A stretch of 64,000 nt of DNA. It comes from CAWJFJ01 sp963800065. GTDB lineage: Bacteria > Actinomycetota > Acidimicrobiia > Acidimicrobiales > UBA8190. Shown here piece after piece: positions 52,871 through 62,080 of the stretch (position 1 is the stretch's first letter; each line of letters begins with the position of its first letter). The stretch is taken from contig CAWCZO010000008.1 in assembly GCA_963800065.1 (NCBI GenBank), positions 310,001 to 374,000 on the forward strand, given 5' to 3'. Made by a program: the position numbers and the translations under genes. The notes beneath the pieces are model-generated. The model made no database searches, was not told the DNA's origin, and was given only the letters and a program-made list of their open reading frames with translations.

Positions 52871-53811
52871 CGTTCGCGCTCTGTGAACAGATGGGACACG
52901 ATTCCGGCATAGGGAAGGACTGGGCCGTCGCGACACAACAGGAAGGGGCCGAGTTGGCAGTGTCCGCACCAGGCCACGCCACACTGCATGTTTCGTTCCA
53001 TCGAGACCCGGATGCGCGCCGGGACGACGCCCCGGTCGATCAAGGCTCGAGCCGTGAAACGCATCATGATTTCGGGTCCGCAGACGAGGGCGGTCGCCGC
53101 CACCGGGTCGAATCCGGTGTCGTCCAAGAGGGATGTCACCAGACCGACGTGGCCCGTCCACCCCTGGGTCGGGACGTCGACCGTGACGGCCACCTCCGCA
53201 CCGGCCCGGGCCCACATGTCGAGATCGTCGCCGAAGACGATCTGGGAGGGCTCTCGGGCCCCGACGATCACGAACACCCGTCCACCTCCCTCACGGCCAA
53301 GGGCCACCAGCTCGTGGACCGCGCCGCGTAGCGGGGCGAGGCCTATTCCCCCGGCAACCACGACGACGTCACCCGGTAGGGCACTGCTGGCGGCGCTGGC
53401 TCCCCGAGGGAGGGCATCGATGGAGTCGACGGACGGGTCCGCTCTCCCGATTCCCCAGTCGGTACCGAACGGACCCCGCACTCCGACCAGGTCGCCGATG
53501 CGGGACGCACACAAGGAGTGGGTCACGGGCCCGACGTCGCGCACGGTGTGCTCGAGAGGACCGGACGAGCGCGGAGCACTACTCACGGAGATGGCGGCTT
53601 CGCCGACTCCGAATGCTGTCAGCATGTTGAACTGACCGGGCCGGAAGGCCATTGGGGCGTTGCCCAGCGGGTCCAGGCAGAGCGTGGTCACGTCGTCCGT
53701 CTCCTGTCGGCGGTCGACGACTCGGTAGGGGACAGGCGTCATCACCCTCGGCCCGTTGTCACCCCCGGTCACGAGGCCGGACGACATCGTCAGATGCGGG
53801 TCAGCGAGCAC
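52867..53811 (-). CDS. hyhG: FAD/NAD(P)-binding and [2Fe-2S] subunit (HyhG-like)
   Basis: The 314-residue protein has an FAD-binding barrel (FRPGQFNMLTAFG, AISVSSAP), a pyridine-nucleotide domain (VVVAGGIGLAPLRGAV, VFVIVGAR) and a C-terminal cluster site CGVAWCGHCQLGPFLLC. It passes electrons between NAD(P)H and the Fe-S chain. The start overlaps the end of the cNMP-binding gene by eleven bases; a downstream Met is an alternative. Confidence 0.9.
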   Translation of the reverse strand: MLADPHLTMSSGLVTGGDNGPRVMTPVPYRVVDRRQETDDVTTLCLDPLGNAPMAFRPGQFNMLTAFGVGEAAISVSSAPRSSGPLEHTVRDVGPVTHSLCASRIGDLVGVRGPFGTDWGIGRADPSVDSIDALPRGASAASSALPGDVVVVAGGIGLAPLRGAVHELVALGREGGGRVFVIVGAREPSQIVFGDDLDMWARAGAEVAVTVDVPTQGWTGHVGLVTSLLDDTGFDPVAATALVCGPEIMMRFTARALIDRGVVPARIRVSMERNMQCGVAWCGHCQLGPFLLCRDGPVLPYAGIVSHLFTERER

Positions 53812-54271
53812 CGTCGGCTCCGTACAGGTCGAGCAGGCGCAGGCGGGTCATCTGCAGGCGGTCGAGGAGCACGCTGGCCACCCGCTTCATGAGGGCGTAT
53901 CCCAGGGCGGGGTCGGCCTCGCCCTTTTGACGGAGGCACGCTCCGTCGACGGCGATCACCCCTACTGCGTCGGCGGCACGGGCGTCGAAATGCCACCGGT
54001 AGGGGGGAACGAGCCAGCTCCACCCGACGGCGGCACCGGGTCCCACCGTCTCGATCACGATCGGGCCCCGCCCCGGCGCGTGCACCTCGATGGCGACATG
54101 ACCACGGCGTACCAGGTACAGGGTGTCAGCCGAGTCACCCTCCGCCAGGATCAAAGCACCCGGATCGAAGGCAATGTTCTGGGCGCAGGCGGCCACGCTG
54201 GCCACGGCGTCCCCGGGCAACCCGGCCAGGAGGGGGTGGGCGGCCACCAGTTCGGCCAGCGCCTTCGTCAT
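53801..54271 (-). CDS. Cyclic-nucleotide-binding domain protein without DNA-binding domain
   Basis: The 156-residue protein is a Crp-like cNMP-binding barrel: HPLLAGLPGDAVASVAACA, FDPGALILAEGDSADTLYLVRRGHVAIEV, then PGAAVGWSWLVPPYRWHFDARAAD. A helix follows, but no helix-turn-helix. In Crp the phosphate pocket is GE.A..R.AS; here it is changed to GWSWLVPPYRWHFDA. Its embedding between hyhB and hyhG suggests a subunit-like regulator of the enzyme itself, not of transcription. Confidence 0.85.
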   Translation of the reverse strand: MTKALAELVAAHPLLAGLPGDAVASVAACAQNIAFDPGALILAEGDSADTLYLVRRGHVAIEVHAPGRGPIVIETVGPGAAVGWSWLVPPYRWHFDARAADAVGVIAVDGACLRQKGEADPALGYALMKRVASVLLDRLQMTRLRLLDLYGADGAR

Positions 54272-55422
54272 GGGACTCGCCCCCCGGGTGAAGTGCCGGT
54301 GCGAACGGCCCCGTCATTGCTTCTGATGGCGGCCGCCTCCTCGGTGAGATCGATGCCCACCGGGCACCAGGCGATGCACCGTCCGCACCCGACGCAACCC
54401 GAGGTGCCGAACTGGTCCCACCAGGTCGAGAGCTTGTGGGTGAGCCATTGGCGGTAGCGCGAGGATGTCGAGGCCCTTACCGGCCCGCCGTGAAGGTAAG
54501 AGTGGTCGAGATCGAAGCACGAAGCCCATGAGCGCTGGCGGTGAACCTCACCGCTAAGGGTCGTCGTGTCACGCACGTCACTACAGAAACAGGTCGGACA
54601 CACGAGGGTGCAGTTACCGCAGGAGAGGCACCGGTCCGCCACCTCGTCCCATCGGGGGTGGTCGAGGTTGCGGGCCAAAAGGGCCGCCAGACCTTCGACC
54701 TGGAGCGTCCGCGTCATGGTGTCGGCCGCCGCCGAGAGCGTCTGGCGGCGAGCCTCGAGGTCCAGCGCTGTGGCCGGTGCGGTGGACAGCTGTGAGAGCA
54801 CCTCGGCGCCGCGGTCCGTACCGACACGGACCACGAATCGATGTCCGTCACCGTCATCGAGCTCGGTCAAGGCCAGGTCGAACCCGGACTCCGCTCCGGG
54901 CCCCGTCTCCATCGAAGTGCAGAAGCAAGTGGCGGCCGGTGTGCCACACTCGGCGACGACGACGAAGGCCCCGTCTCGACGTGCCGCGTAGCGCCGGTCG
55001 GGTGCGCCGCCGTCCTTCAGTACCCGATCGAGAACGTCGAGCGCGGCCAGTTCACAGGGTCGGGCGCCGATGATGGCCATGGGCGCTGATCGAAGATCGG
55101 GTTCCGTAAACGTCACATCGTCAGCGTCCACCGTGGCCCGCCACAACTCCTGCGTAGGAGGGAAGAGTTCGGCTTTCCACGAGCCCGGGCCGACGGCCCA
55201 TGCGAACACAGTGTCGTCGCCGGACTGTTCAAGGCGGTAACGACCCGGAGCCTGCTCGTCGCGTTGGCCGACCGGCAGGTCGGCGACGCCGGCCACCGAT
55301 CCGGGCATGATCGCGCCGTCCCGGACAACCGGGCCTTTCGTGTCGAAGCCCCGCTCACCCAGGATGGCGATCAAGGTGTCCAACCCTCGAACATCGATCA
55401 CGGTGGCGTCGCCCATCTCCAT
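54268..55422 (-). CDS. hyhB: 4Fe-4S electron-transfer subunit (HyhB-like)
   Basis: The 384-residue protein begins MEMGDATVIDVRGLDTL and is the first gene of the operon. It has PMAIIGARPCELAAL and a Cys-rich pair of ferredoxin-type motifs, CLSCGNCTLVCPTCFC and CVGCGRCIAWCPVGID. It resembles the beta subunit of sulfhydrogenase / Hyh enzymes and links the Fe-S chain to other carriers. The stop overlaps the next start by four bases. Confidence 0.9.
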   Translation of the reverse strand: MEMGDATVIDVRGLDTLIAILGERGFDTKGPVVRDGAIMPGSVAGVADLPVGQRDEQAPGRYRLEQSGDDTVFAWAVGPGSWKAELFPPTQELWRATVDADDVTFTEPDLRSAPMAIIGARPCELAALDVLDRVLKDGGAPDRRYAARRDGAFVVVAECGTPAATCFCTSMETGPGAESGFDLALTELDDGDGHRFVVRVGTDRGAEVLSQLSTAPATALDLEARRQTLSAAADTMTRTLQVEGLAALLARNLDHPRWDEVADRCLSCGNCTLVCPTCFCSDVRDTTTLSGEVHRQRSWASCFDLDHSYLHGGPVRASTSSRYRQWLTHKLSTWWDQFGTSGCVGCGRCIAWCPVGIDLTEEAAAIRSNDGAVRTGTSPGGRVP

Positions 55423-55681
55423 GACCGCAGGCTAGAACGGTCTGAGGTCCGGGTAGTAGGGCCAGAAGTCACGGCCGCCCGGAGGTCCTGGAGTCCAGCA
55501 CTCAGCCGCCTCGGTCACCGCATTCAGCGGAGCTGGCACCAGGGCGCAGCCCGGCGACTCTCTTCGCCGGACCGATTTCAGACCAGCGCCGTCATGACCC
55601 GGACACCCCTGCTCTCGGCCCCAGCTGGTGAGTTGCGCCAGGGCCCGCGGTATCGGATGTGCTGTTTCGCCTGCCGACGAG

Positions 55682-57079
55682 TCAGATGGGACTCTCGTCG
55701 AGCATGGCGTCCGCAACCTTGACGAAGCCGGCGATGTTGGCGCCCACCGAATAGTTCCCCGGCTGCCCGTATTCTTCGGCCGTCTCTCGGACAGTGTCAT
55801 GGATGCGTTTCATGATCGACCGGAGTCGCCCATCGACCTCCGCTCGTGTCCACTGGGAGAGTTGCATGTCCTGTGCCATCTCCAGGCCCGACACCGCCAC
55901 TCCCCCGGCATTTGCCGCCTTGCCGGGCGCGTAGAGCACGCCGGCAGCGATGAAGCTATCGATACCCTCGGGCACGGTCGGCATGTTCGCCCCCTCGACC
56001 ACGAGGGTGATCCCGTTCCTAATGAGGTTGTTCGCGTCCTTGGCGCTGATCTCGTTCTGGGTGGCGCTGGGGAAGGCGCAATCGGCGGGGACGTCCCACA
56101 GGGGGTTCTCCCCATTGCCCTTGGCGGCGTAATAGGTCGCACCCGGGAACTTCTCCTCGTACTCGCGAATCCGTCCCCTGCGCTCGTTCTTCAGCTGCTT
56201 GACCCAATCGAGCTTTCCGTCGTCGATGCCGTCAGGATCGTGGATGAAGCCGTCGGAGTCCGAGAGGGTCACGACGTGCCCGCCGAGTTGGATGAGCTTT
56301 TCGACGGTGAACTGGGCGACGTTTCCACTGCCAGAAACAAGACAGGTCTTGCCCTCGAGGTCCTCACCGCGTGTGGTCAGCATTTCCTGCGCGAAGTATA
56401 CGGCCCCGTATCCGGTGGCCTCCTGGCGGATCTGGGACCCACCCCAGTTGATTCCTTTACCCGTTATCGCCCCCACGAAACGCTTGGCGATCCGTTTGTA
56501 CTGGCCGAACAGATAACCGATCTCACGGGAACCCACGCCGATGTCGCCTGCGGGAATATCGGTGAACTCCCCGATGTAGGGGTAGAGCTCCGTCATGAAG
56601 GATTGGCAGAATCGCCGGATCTCCGACTCACTGCGTCCTTTGGGGTCGAAGTCCGAACCTCCTTTGGCCCCTCCCATCGGGAGAGTCGTCAACGAGTTCT
56701 TGAACGTCTGCTCGAAGCCGAGAAATTTCAAGAGACCGGGGTAGACCGAAGGGTGGAAGCGAAGACCGCCCTTGTAGGGACCGATGGAGCTGCTCATTTG
56801 GACGCGAAAGCCCCTGTTCACCTGTACCTCTCCGTTGTCGTCCACCCAGTTGACGCCGAAACTGATGACTCGATCGGGTTCGACCAACCGCTCGAGGATC
56901 TTCTCCTCGATGTACCGGGGGTACCGGGCGAGCACGGGCCGTAACGAGATGGCGACCTCTTTGACGGCCTGATGGAACTCTGGCTCCCCAGGGTTCTTGA
57001 CCTCAACCTTCGCGAGGAGGGCATCGAGGTGCTCCTCGACCTTCGCGGTGGTGACTTCCGACGTGGTTCGCGAAACCAT
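55682..57079 (-). CDS. gdhA: Glutamate dehydrogenase, NADP-specific type
   Basis: ATG 57079 (MVSRTTSEVTTAKVE) is preceded by AAAGGA at good spacing; the frame stays open to 57211. The 465-residue length is that of the hexameric NADP enzyme. Motifs include GPYKGGLRFHPSV, LTTLPMGGAKGGSDFDPKG with the catalytic Lys, and the nucleotide site VSGSGNVAQF. It makes glutamate from 2-oxoglutarate and ammonia. It is divergent from gabT. Confidence 0.93.
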   Translation of the reverse strand: MVSRTTSEVTTAKVEEHLDALLAKVEVKNPGEPEFHQAVKEVAISLRPVLARYPRYIEEKILERLVEPDRVISFGVNWVDDNGEVQVNRGFRVQMSSSIGPYKGGLRFHPSVYPGLLKFLGFEQTFKNSLTTLPMGGAKGGSDFDPKGRSESEIRRFCQSFMTELYPYIGEFTDIPAGDIGVGSREIGYLFGQYKRIAKRFVGAITGKGINWGGSQIRQEATGYGAVYFAQEMLTTRGEDLEGKTCLVSGSGNVAQFTVEKLIQLGGHVVTLSDSDGFIHDPDGIDDGKLDWVKQLKNERRGRIREYEEKFPGATYYAAKGNGENPLWDVPADCAFPSATQNEISAKDANNLIRNGITLVVEGANMPTVPEGIDSFIAAGVLYAPGKAANAGGVAVSGLEMAQDMQLSQWTRAEVDGRLRSIMKRIHDTVRETAEEYGQPGNYSVGANIAGFVKVADAMLDESPI

Positions 57080-57308
57080 GCACCCATCCTTTCGTGCCGG
57101 TGCGTGGCGCCAATAGGGCCAAAGGTCCCGATCAACGCTCCGCCCTCTTTCCGAACTGGCGCACACACCGTCACCCGGGTGGCCTCGGAGGGGACTTATG
57201 GCACTAGTCATCGTTTCTGGGTTCCCCGAAGCTGAAGATGGTCAGTGGTGGAGGTCACGTTGGCAGTTGGAATGACCCTGTCGGAATGATCCAGTCGGAG
57301 GAACGACT

Positions 57309-58628
57309 ATGCCGAACCATCTCACTTCGCTGCCTCTGGGTCGCCGGCTTGCCACCAAGATCCCTGGTCCCGCCTCCCAGGCCCTTCTGGCCCGTAGAGA
57401 GGCGGCGGTGCCACGCGGCGTAGGAGTCACGCTGCCGGTCTTCGTGGCGCGCGCTGGACCTGGCTTCATCGAGGATGTCGACGGTAACCGTCTGATCGAC
57501 TTCGGATCGGGGATCTCCGTGACGAACGTAGGCAACTGCGCTCCGGCCGTCGTAGCCGCGATCGAACGACAAGCGGAGCTGTTCACGCATACCTGCTTTC
57601 AGGTGACTCCCTACGAGAGTTACGTCGAGGTCTGCGAACGGTTGAACGCACTCACCCCCGGGGACCACGAGAAGCGCTCGTTTCTCGTCAACTCCGGGGC
57701 GGAGGCGGTGGAGAATGCCGTGAAAGTGGCTCGTTACGCGACGGGCCGCAGTGCCATTGTCGCCTTCGACCATGGATTCCACGGGCGCACTCTCCTGACC
57801 ATGAGCCTGACCGGGAAGGCGATGCCGTACAAGCGCGGCTTCGGTCCCTTTGCGCCGGAGATCTATCGAGCGCCATACTCGTATCCCTTCCGCGGTATGG
57901 GGCGACTCGATGAGGTCATCTCACTCTTGGAGACGACGGTCGGTGCCGATTCGATCGCCGGGGTGGTGGTCGAGCCCATCGCCGGTGAAGGTGGGTTCGT
58001 GGTCCCTGAGCCCGGCTGGCTGGCCGGCCTGGCCGAATGGTGTGGCCAGCACGGCGTTCTCCTCATCGCCGATGAGGTCCAGTCCGGCATGGGCCGGACC
58101 GGTACCTGGTTCGCCTGCGAACATGAGCACGTCGTCCCCGATCTCGTGACGACAGCCAAGAGCCTCGGCGGTGGTCTGCCCCTCGGGGGTGTGACCGGCC
58201 GGGCCGAGCTCATGGAGGCGGTTCACCAAGGTGGTCTGGGGGGGACCTTCGGAGGCAATCCGATTGCGTGCGCCGCGGCACTCGCCGTCTTCGAAATCAT
58301 CGAGTCCGAGGGTCTGCTGGAGAGAGCGCGGTGCATCGGCGAGGTCACCTTGCCGCGGCTTGAGAAACTGGTCTCCACGCAAGGTCCGGTCGGACAGGTC
58401 CGCGGTCGTGGCGCCATGATCGCCATTGAGTTGGTGGGGACAGACGGCAAGCAACCCGATGCGGCGGCCACCCAGCGTGTGGCAAAGGCGTGTCACGATC
58501 AGGGGCTACTCGTCCTCACTGCCGGGACATACGGGAACGTCCTCCGGTTGCTGCCACCCCTCGTCATCTCCGACGAGTTGCTCGAGGAAGGACTCGGGAT
58601 CCTCGAGGCGGCCCTTCACGATGTCTAG
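57309..58628 (+). CDS. gabT: 4-aminobutyrate aminotransferase (class III)
   Basis: ATG 57309 follows GGAGGA at 57297-57302. The 439-residue protein shows NSGAEAVENAVKVARYATGR, FDHGFHGRTLLTMSLTGK, IADEVQSGMGRTG and the PLP-Lys segment VTTAKSLGGGLPLGG. It would convert GABA (or a related omega-amino acid) and 2-oxoglutarate to the semialdehyde and glutamate. The divergent gdhA can regenerate or consume the glutamate. Confidence 0.9.
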   Translation: MPNHLTSLPLGRRLATKIPGPASQALLARREAAVPRGVGVTLPVFVARAGPGFIEDVDGNRLIDFGSGISVTNVGNCAPAVVAAIERQAELFTHTCFQVTPYESYVEVCERLNALTPGDHEKRSFLVNSGAEAVENAVKVARYATGRSAIVAFDHGFHGRTLLTMSLTGKAMPYKRGFGPFAPEIYRAPYSYPFRGMGRLDEVISLLETTVGADSIAGVVVEPIAGEGGFVVPEPGWLAGLAEWCGQHGVLLIADEVQSGMGRTGTWFACEHEHVVPDLVTTAKSLGGGLPLGGVTGRAELMEAVHQGGLGGTFGGNPIACAAALAVFEIIESEGLLERARCIGEVTLPRLEKLVSTQGPVGQVRGRGAMIAIELVGTDGKQPDAAATQRVAKACHDQGLLVLTAGTYGNVLRLLPPLVISDELLEEGLGILEAALHDV

Positions 58629-58699
58629 TACCAGGGTCATGAGAAGGCGGGAAGGGCTTTTAGGCTCCAGCGGGGCGATGGAGAGAAGGAGGTCGGGTT

Positions 58700-60283
58700 A
58701 TGACCGGTGACCGGTCCGAGTCGGGATTCCCTTTCGAAGTCGTCTACGGACCAGACAACCTGCCGGGTTACGACCCCGCTCGCAGCCTGGGCGCTCCGGG
58801 CGAGTTCCCTTTTACCCGCGGCGTATATCCGACGATGTACCGCGGCCACCCGTGGACGATTCGTGAGTATGCCGGATTCGGTACCGCCGCTGAGTCGAGT
58901 CAGCGCTACCGAGAATTGATCGCCGCCGGCCAGACTGGTTTGTCGGTGGCTTTCGACCTCCCCACCCAAATGGGCTACGACTCGGACCATCCACTCGCAT
59001 GCGGAGAGGTGGGACGGGTGGGCGTCGCCATCGATTCCCTGGACGACATGCGGGTGCTGTTCGCCGGCATTCCCCTCGACCAGGTCTCGACGTCGATGAC
59101 GATCAACGCCCCGGCGGCGATGCTGCTCCTCTTGTACCAGATTGTGGCCGAGGAGCAGGGGATCGATACCCGAAAGTTGGCCGGAACCGTCCAGAACGAC
59201 GTCCTCAAGGAGTACATCGCCCGGGGGACGTACATTTTCCCGCCGAGGCCATCGCTGCGGTTCGCCACCGACATCTTCTCGTATTGTCATGCCGAGTTGC
59301 CGCGATGGAACACCATCTCGATTTCCGGTTACCACCTGGCTGAGGCCGGAGCCACGCCCGTGCAGGAAATCGCCTTCACGTTGGCCAATGCCATCGAATA
59401 CGTGCGTTGTGCCATCAACGCTGGTCTGGCCGTGGATGATTTCGCCCCACGCCTGTCTTTCTTCTTCGTGGCTCGGACCACACTGCTCGAAGAGGTAGCG
59501 AAGTTCCGTGCGGCGCGACGTCTGTGGGCCCGGATCATGCGCGATCAGTTCGGAGCGCAGAACCCTCAGTCCATGCGGCTCAGGTTCCACACCCAGACGG
59601 CCGGCGTGCAGCTCACCGCTCAGCAGCCCGAGGACAACCTCGTCCGGGTGACCGTCGCCGCCCTGGCTGCCGTGCTCGGTGGAACGCAGTCGTTGCACAC
59701 CAACTCTTTCGACGAGGCCATCGGGCTGCCGACAGACAAGGCAGCGCTTCTGGCCGTTCGAACGCAACAAGTGCTCGCTCACGAGACAGACGTGGGGGAG
59801 ATCGTCGACCCGTTGGGTGGTTCGTATGCTGTTGAACGTCTCACCGACCAGATAGAAGAGGAGGTGATCGCTCTCATGGCTCGGGTGGAGGAGCTTGGCG
59901 GGGCGACGGCTGCCATCGAAGGTGGGTTCCAGAAGGCCGAGATCGAGATGAGTGCCTACCGTTACGCACGTGAGATCGCGTCGGGAGACCGTGTCGTGGT
60001 GGGCGTGAACGCCTTCACCGTCGAGGAGAACGAAAGTTATCCGCGGCTGCAGATCGACCCGCGGGTGGAACAGGACCAGATCGAAAGTCTCAAACTCCGA
60101 AAGGATCGCCGCGTCGACAGTGTGGTAAGAGATACTCTCGATGCCGTGGCAAACGCCGCTTCGGGCTCTACCAACGTGTTGTACCCGTTGAAAGGGGCCT
60201 TGGAAGTGGGCGCCACGTTGGGAGAATTGTGTGACGTCCTGCGCCTGCAGTGGGGGACATATCGAGCACCAGACGTCGCTTGA
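58700..60283 (+). CDS. Methylmalonyl-CoA mutase-family large (catalytic) subunit
   Basis: ATG 58700 follows AAGGAGG. The 527-residue protein carries the TIM-barrel catalytic half: YPTMYRGHPWTIREYAGFG, GLSVAFDLPTQMGYDSDHP, PPRPSLRFATDIFSY, WNTISISGYHLAEAG and SLHTNSFDEA. The Tyr of YPTMY and the Arg of PSLR appear to match pocket residues of true methylmalonyl-CoA mutase, though DLPTQMG varies from DL.TH.G. There is no B12-binding domain, so a separate small subunit must be encoded elsewhere. Confidence 0.85.
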   Translation: MTGDRSESGFPFEVVYGPDNLPGYDPARSLGAPGEFPFTRGVYPTMYRGHPWTIREYAGFGTAAESSQRYRELIAAGQTGLSVAFDLPTQMGYDSDHPLACGEVGRVGVAIDSLDDMRVLFAGIPLDQVSTSMTINAPAAMLLLLYQIVAEEQGIDTRKLAGTVQNDVLKEYIARGTYIFPPRPSLRFATDIFSYCHAELPRWNTISISGYHLAEAGATPVQEIAFTLANAIEYVRCAINAGLAVDDFAPRLSFFFVARTTLLEEVAKFRAARRLWARIMRDQFGAQNPQSMRLRFHTQTAGVQLTAQQPEDNLVRVTVAALAAVLGGTQSLHTNSFDEAIGLPTDKAALLAVRTQQVLAHETDVGEIVDPLGGSYAVERLTDQIEEEVIALMARVEELGGATAAIEGGFQKAEIEMSAYRYAREIASGDRVVVGVNAFTVEENESYPRLQIDPRVEQDQIESLKLRKDRRVDSVVRDTLDAVANAASGSTNVLYPLKGALEVGATLGELCDVLRLQWGTYRAPDVA

Positions 60284-60298
60284 GACCGGGAAGGTGAC

Positions 60299-62080
60299 AT
60301 GAAGAAAGTTGTCATCGCCAACCGGGGTGAGATCGCAGTGCGGGTGGCGCGTGCCTGCCACGACGCGGGGCTCCTCTGTGTCGCGTTGTACGCCGAGCAG
60401 GAGCGCGAGGCGATGCATGTTCGGATGGCGGACGAAGCCTATGCCTTGGGCGGCACTCGACCCTCGGAAACGTATCTGGCGGTCGACAAGATCATCGTAG
60501 TTGCCCAGAAGGCCGGTGCCGACGCCATCCATCCCGGCTACGGCTTCCTGGCCGAGAGTGCCCAATTCGCCGAGGCAGTCATGGCCGCAGGGCTGACGTG
60601 GATAGGGCCGCCGCCATCGGCAATCCGCGACCTCGGTGACAAGACTGTCGCCCGGCGTTTGGCTGCGACTGTCGGTGCACCGTTGGCCCCCGGCCTCTTC
60701 GATCCGGTCCGAGATGTGTCCGAGATAAGCGCTTTTGCCGCTGAGTACGGATTCCCGATCCTCATCAAGGCGGCCTTCGGCGGTGGTGGCCGTGGGATGA
60801 AGGTCGTCCGGGAACCGTCGGAGCTGGAGGAGGCATTCGAATCCGCCGTTCGCGAGGCGACCATGGCGTTCGGCCGTGGGGAGTGCTTCGTCGAGCGTTA
60901 TCTGGAGGAGGCCCGTCACATCGAGACACAATGCCTCGCCGACGCCACCGGGAAGGTGGTCGTCCTGTCGACGCGCGACTGCTCGTTGCAACGGCGAAAT
61001 CAGAAGCTGATCGAGGAAGCGCCCGCCCCTTTCCTCACGGATGAGCAGACCGGACAGATCTACGGTGCATCCAAGGCGATCCTTGCTGAAGCTGCTTATG
61101 TCAACGCCGGGACCTGCGAGTTCCTGCTGGCACCCGACGGCACAATTTCGTTCAACGAGGTAAACACGCGCTTGCAGGTAGAGCATCCGGTCACCGAGCT
61201 GGTCACCGGTATTGATGTCGTCGGCGAGCAATTGCGGATCGCGACCGGCGGGCGCATCGACTATGAGGACCCGGCCGTGGAGGGCCACGCCATAGAGTTT
61301 CGCATCAACGGCGAGGATCCGGCCAACGACTTTCTTCCGAGCCCTGGCCGGCTTGAGCAGTGGCGACCGTCGGCAGGGCCCGGTGTTCGCTGGGACGGCG
61401 GTTACGAGGAGGGAGACGATCTGCCGGGAGAATTCGATTCATTGCTGGGCAAGCTCATTGTGTTCGGACGAACGAGAAAGGATGCCCTCACATATGCCCG
61501 TCGTGCTTTGGCGGAGTTTCGCGTCCAGGGTGTTGCCACCGTGCTTCCTTTGGACCGGATCGTGGTTTCGCATCCTGACTTCACGTCCGAACCGTTTCGC
61601 GTCCACACCCGCTGGATCGAGACGGACCTGACCGACGCTCTTGCAGCTCTTCCCCGGAACGGCCGCCCCGCTCAAGGGTCACGAGCCGAGGACCGTCAAC
61701 ACCTCACCCTCGAGGTAGACGGCCGACGGGTCGACATCGTGCTCCCTCGAGAACTGGGGGGTCTCGGTGCTCCGGTCCTCCCCCTGCCGCCACCACGGCA
61801 CCGGGCGGCGCCGGTTGACGCCGCGGCCCTCGGCGCTGGCACTGACTGCGTGACGAGTCCGATGCAAGCGCAGGTGGCCAAGATCGCGGTGAAAGAGGGT
61901 CAGCGTGTCACGCTGGGCGAGGTGGTGCTCGAAGTCGAGGCCATGAAGATGGAGCAGCCCTTGCGCGCCCCGAGAGACGGCTGGGTCCGGGGTCTTGTCG
62001 TGAACGTCGGCGACGAGGTGCAACGGGGGGATGTGCTGTGCCGGATCACGACTACGGCACCGGCCGAGGGCGGGACATGA
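60299..62080 (+). CDS. Acyl-CoA carboxylase alpha subunit (biotin carboxylase plus biotin carrier)
   Basis: The 593-residue protein starts 15 bases after the mutase stop. It has the biotin carboxylase domain (VVIANRGEIAVRVARA, KAAFGGGGRGMKVV, ECFVERYLEEARHIE, STRDCSLQRRNQK, NTRLQVEHPVTEL). The carrier domain has the biotin Lys550 in EAMKMEQPL. Placement next to the mutase and the beta subunit favours propionyl-CoA as substrate, but acetyl-CoA is possible. Confidence 0.92.
   Translation: MKKVVIANRGEIAVRVARACHDAGLLCVALYAEQEREAMHVRMADEAYALGGTRPSETYLAVDKIIVVAQKAGADAIHPGYGFLAESAQFAEAVMAAGLTWIGPPPSAIRDLGDKTVARRLAATVGAPLAPGLFDPVRDVSEISAFAAEYGFPILIKAAFGGGGRGMKVVREPSELEEAFESAVREATMAFGRGECFVERYLEEARHIETQCLADATGKVVVLSTRDCSLQRRNQKLIEEAPAPFLTDEQTGQIYGASKAILAEAAYVNAGTCEFLLAPDGTISFNEVNTRLQVEHPVTELVTGIDVVGEQLRIATGGRIDYEDPAVEGHAIEFRINGEDPANDFLPSPGRLEQWRPSAGPGVRWDGGYEEGDDLPGEFDSLLGKLIVFGRTRKDALTYARRALAEFRVQGVATVLPLDRIVVSHPDFTSEPFRVHTRWIETDLTDALAALPRNGRPAQGSRAEDRQHLTLEVDGRRVDIVLPRELGGLGAPVLPLPPPRHRAAPVDAAALGAGTDCVTSPMQAQVAKIAVKEGQRVTLGEVVLEVEAMKMEQPLRAPRDGWVRGLVVNVGDEVQRGDVLCRITTTAPAEGGT

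Noticed and set aside
58637..61288. 883-codon minus-strand frame
   Set aside because: Antisense of the mutase and carboxylase genes, whose family motifs are on the plus strand.
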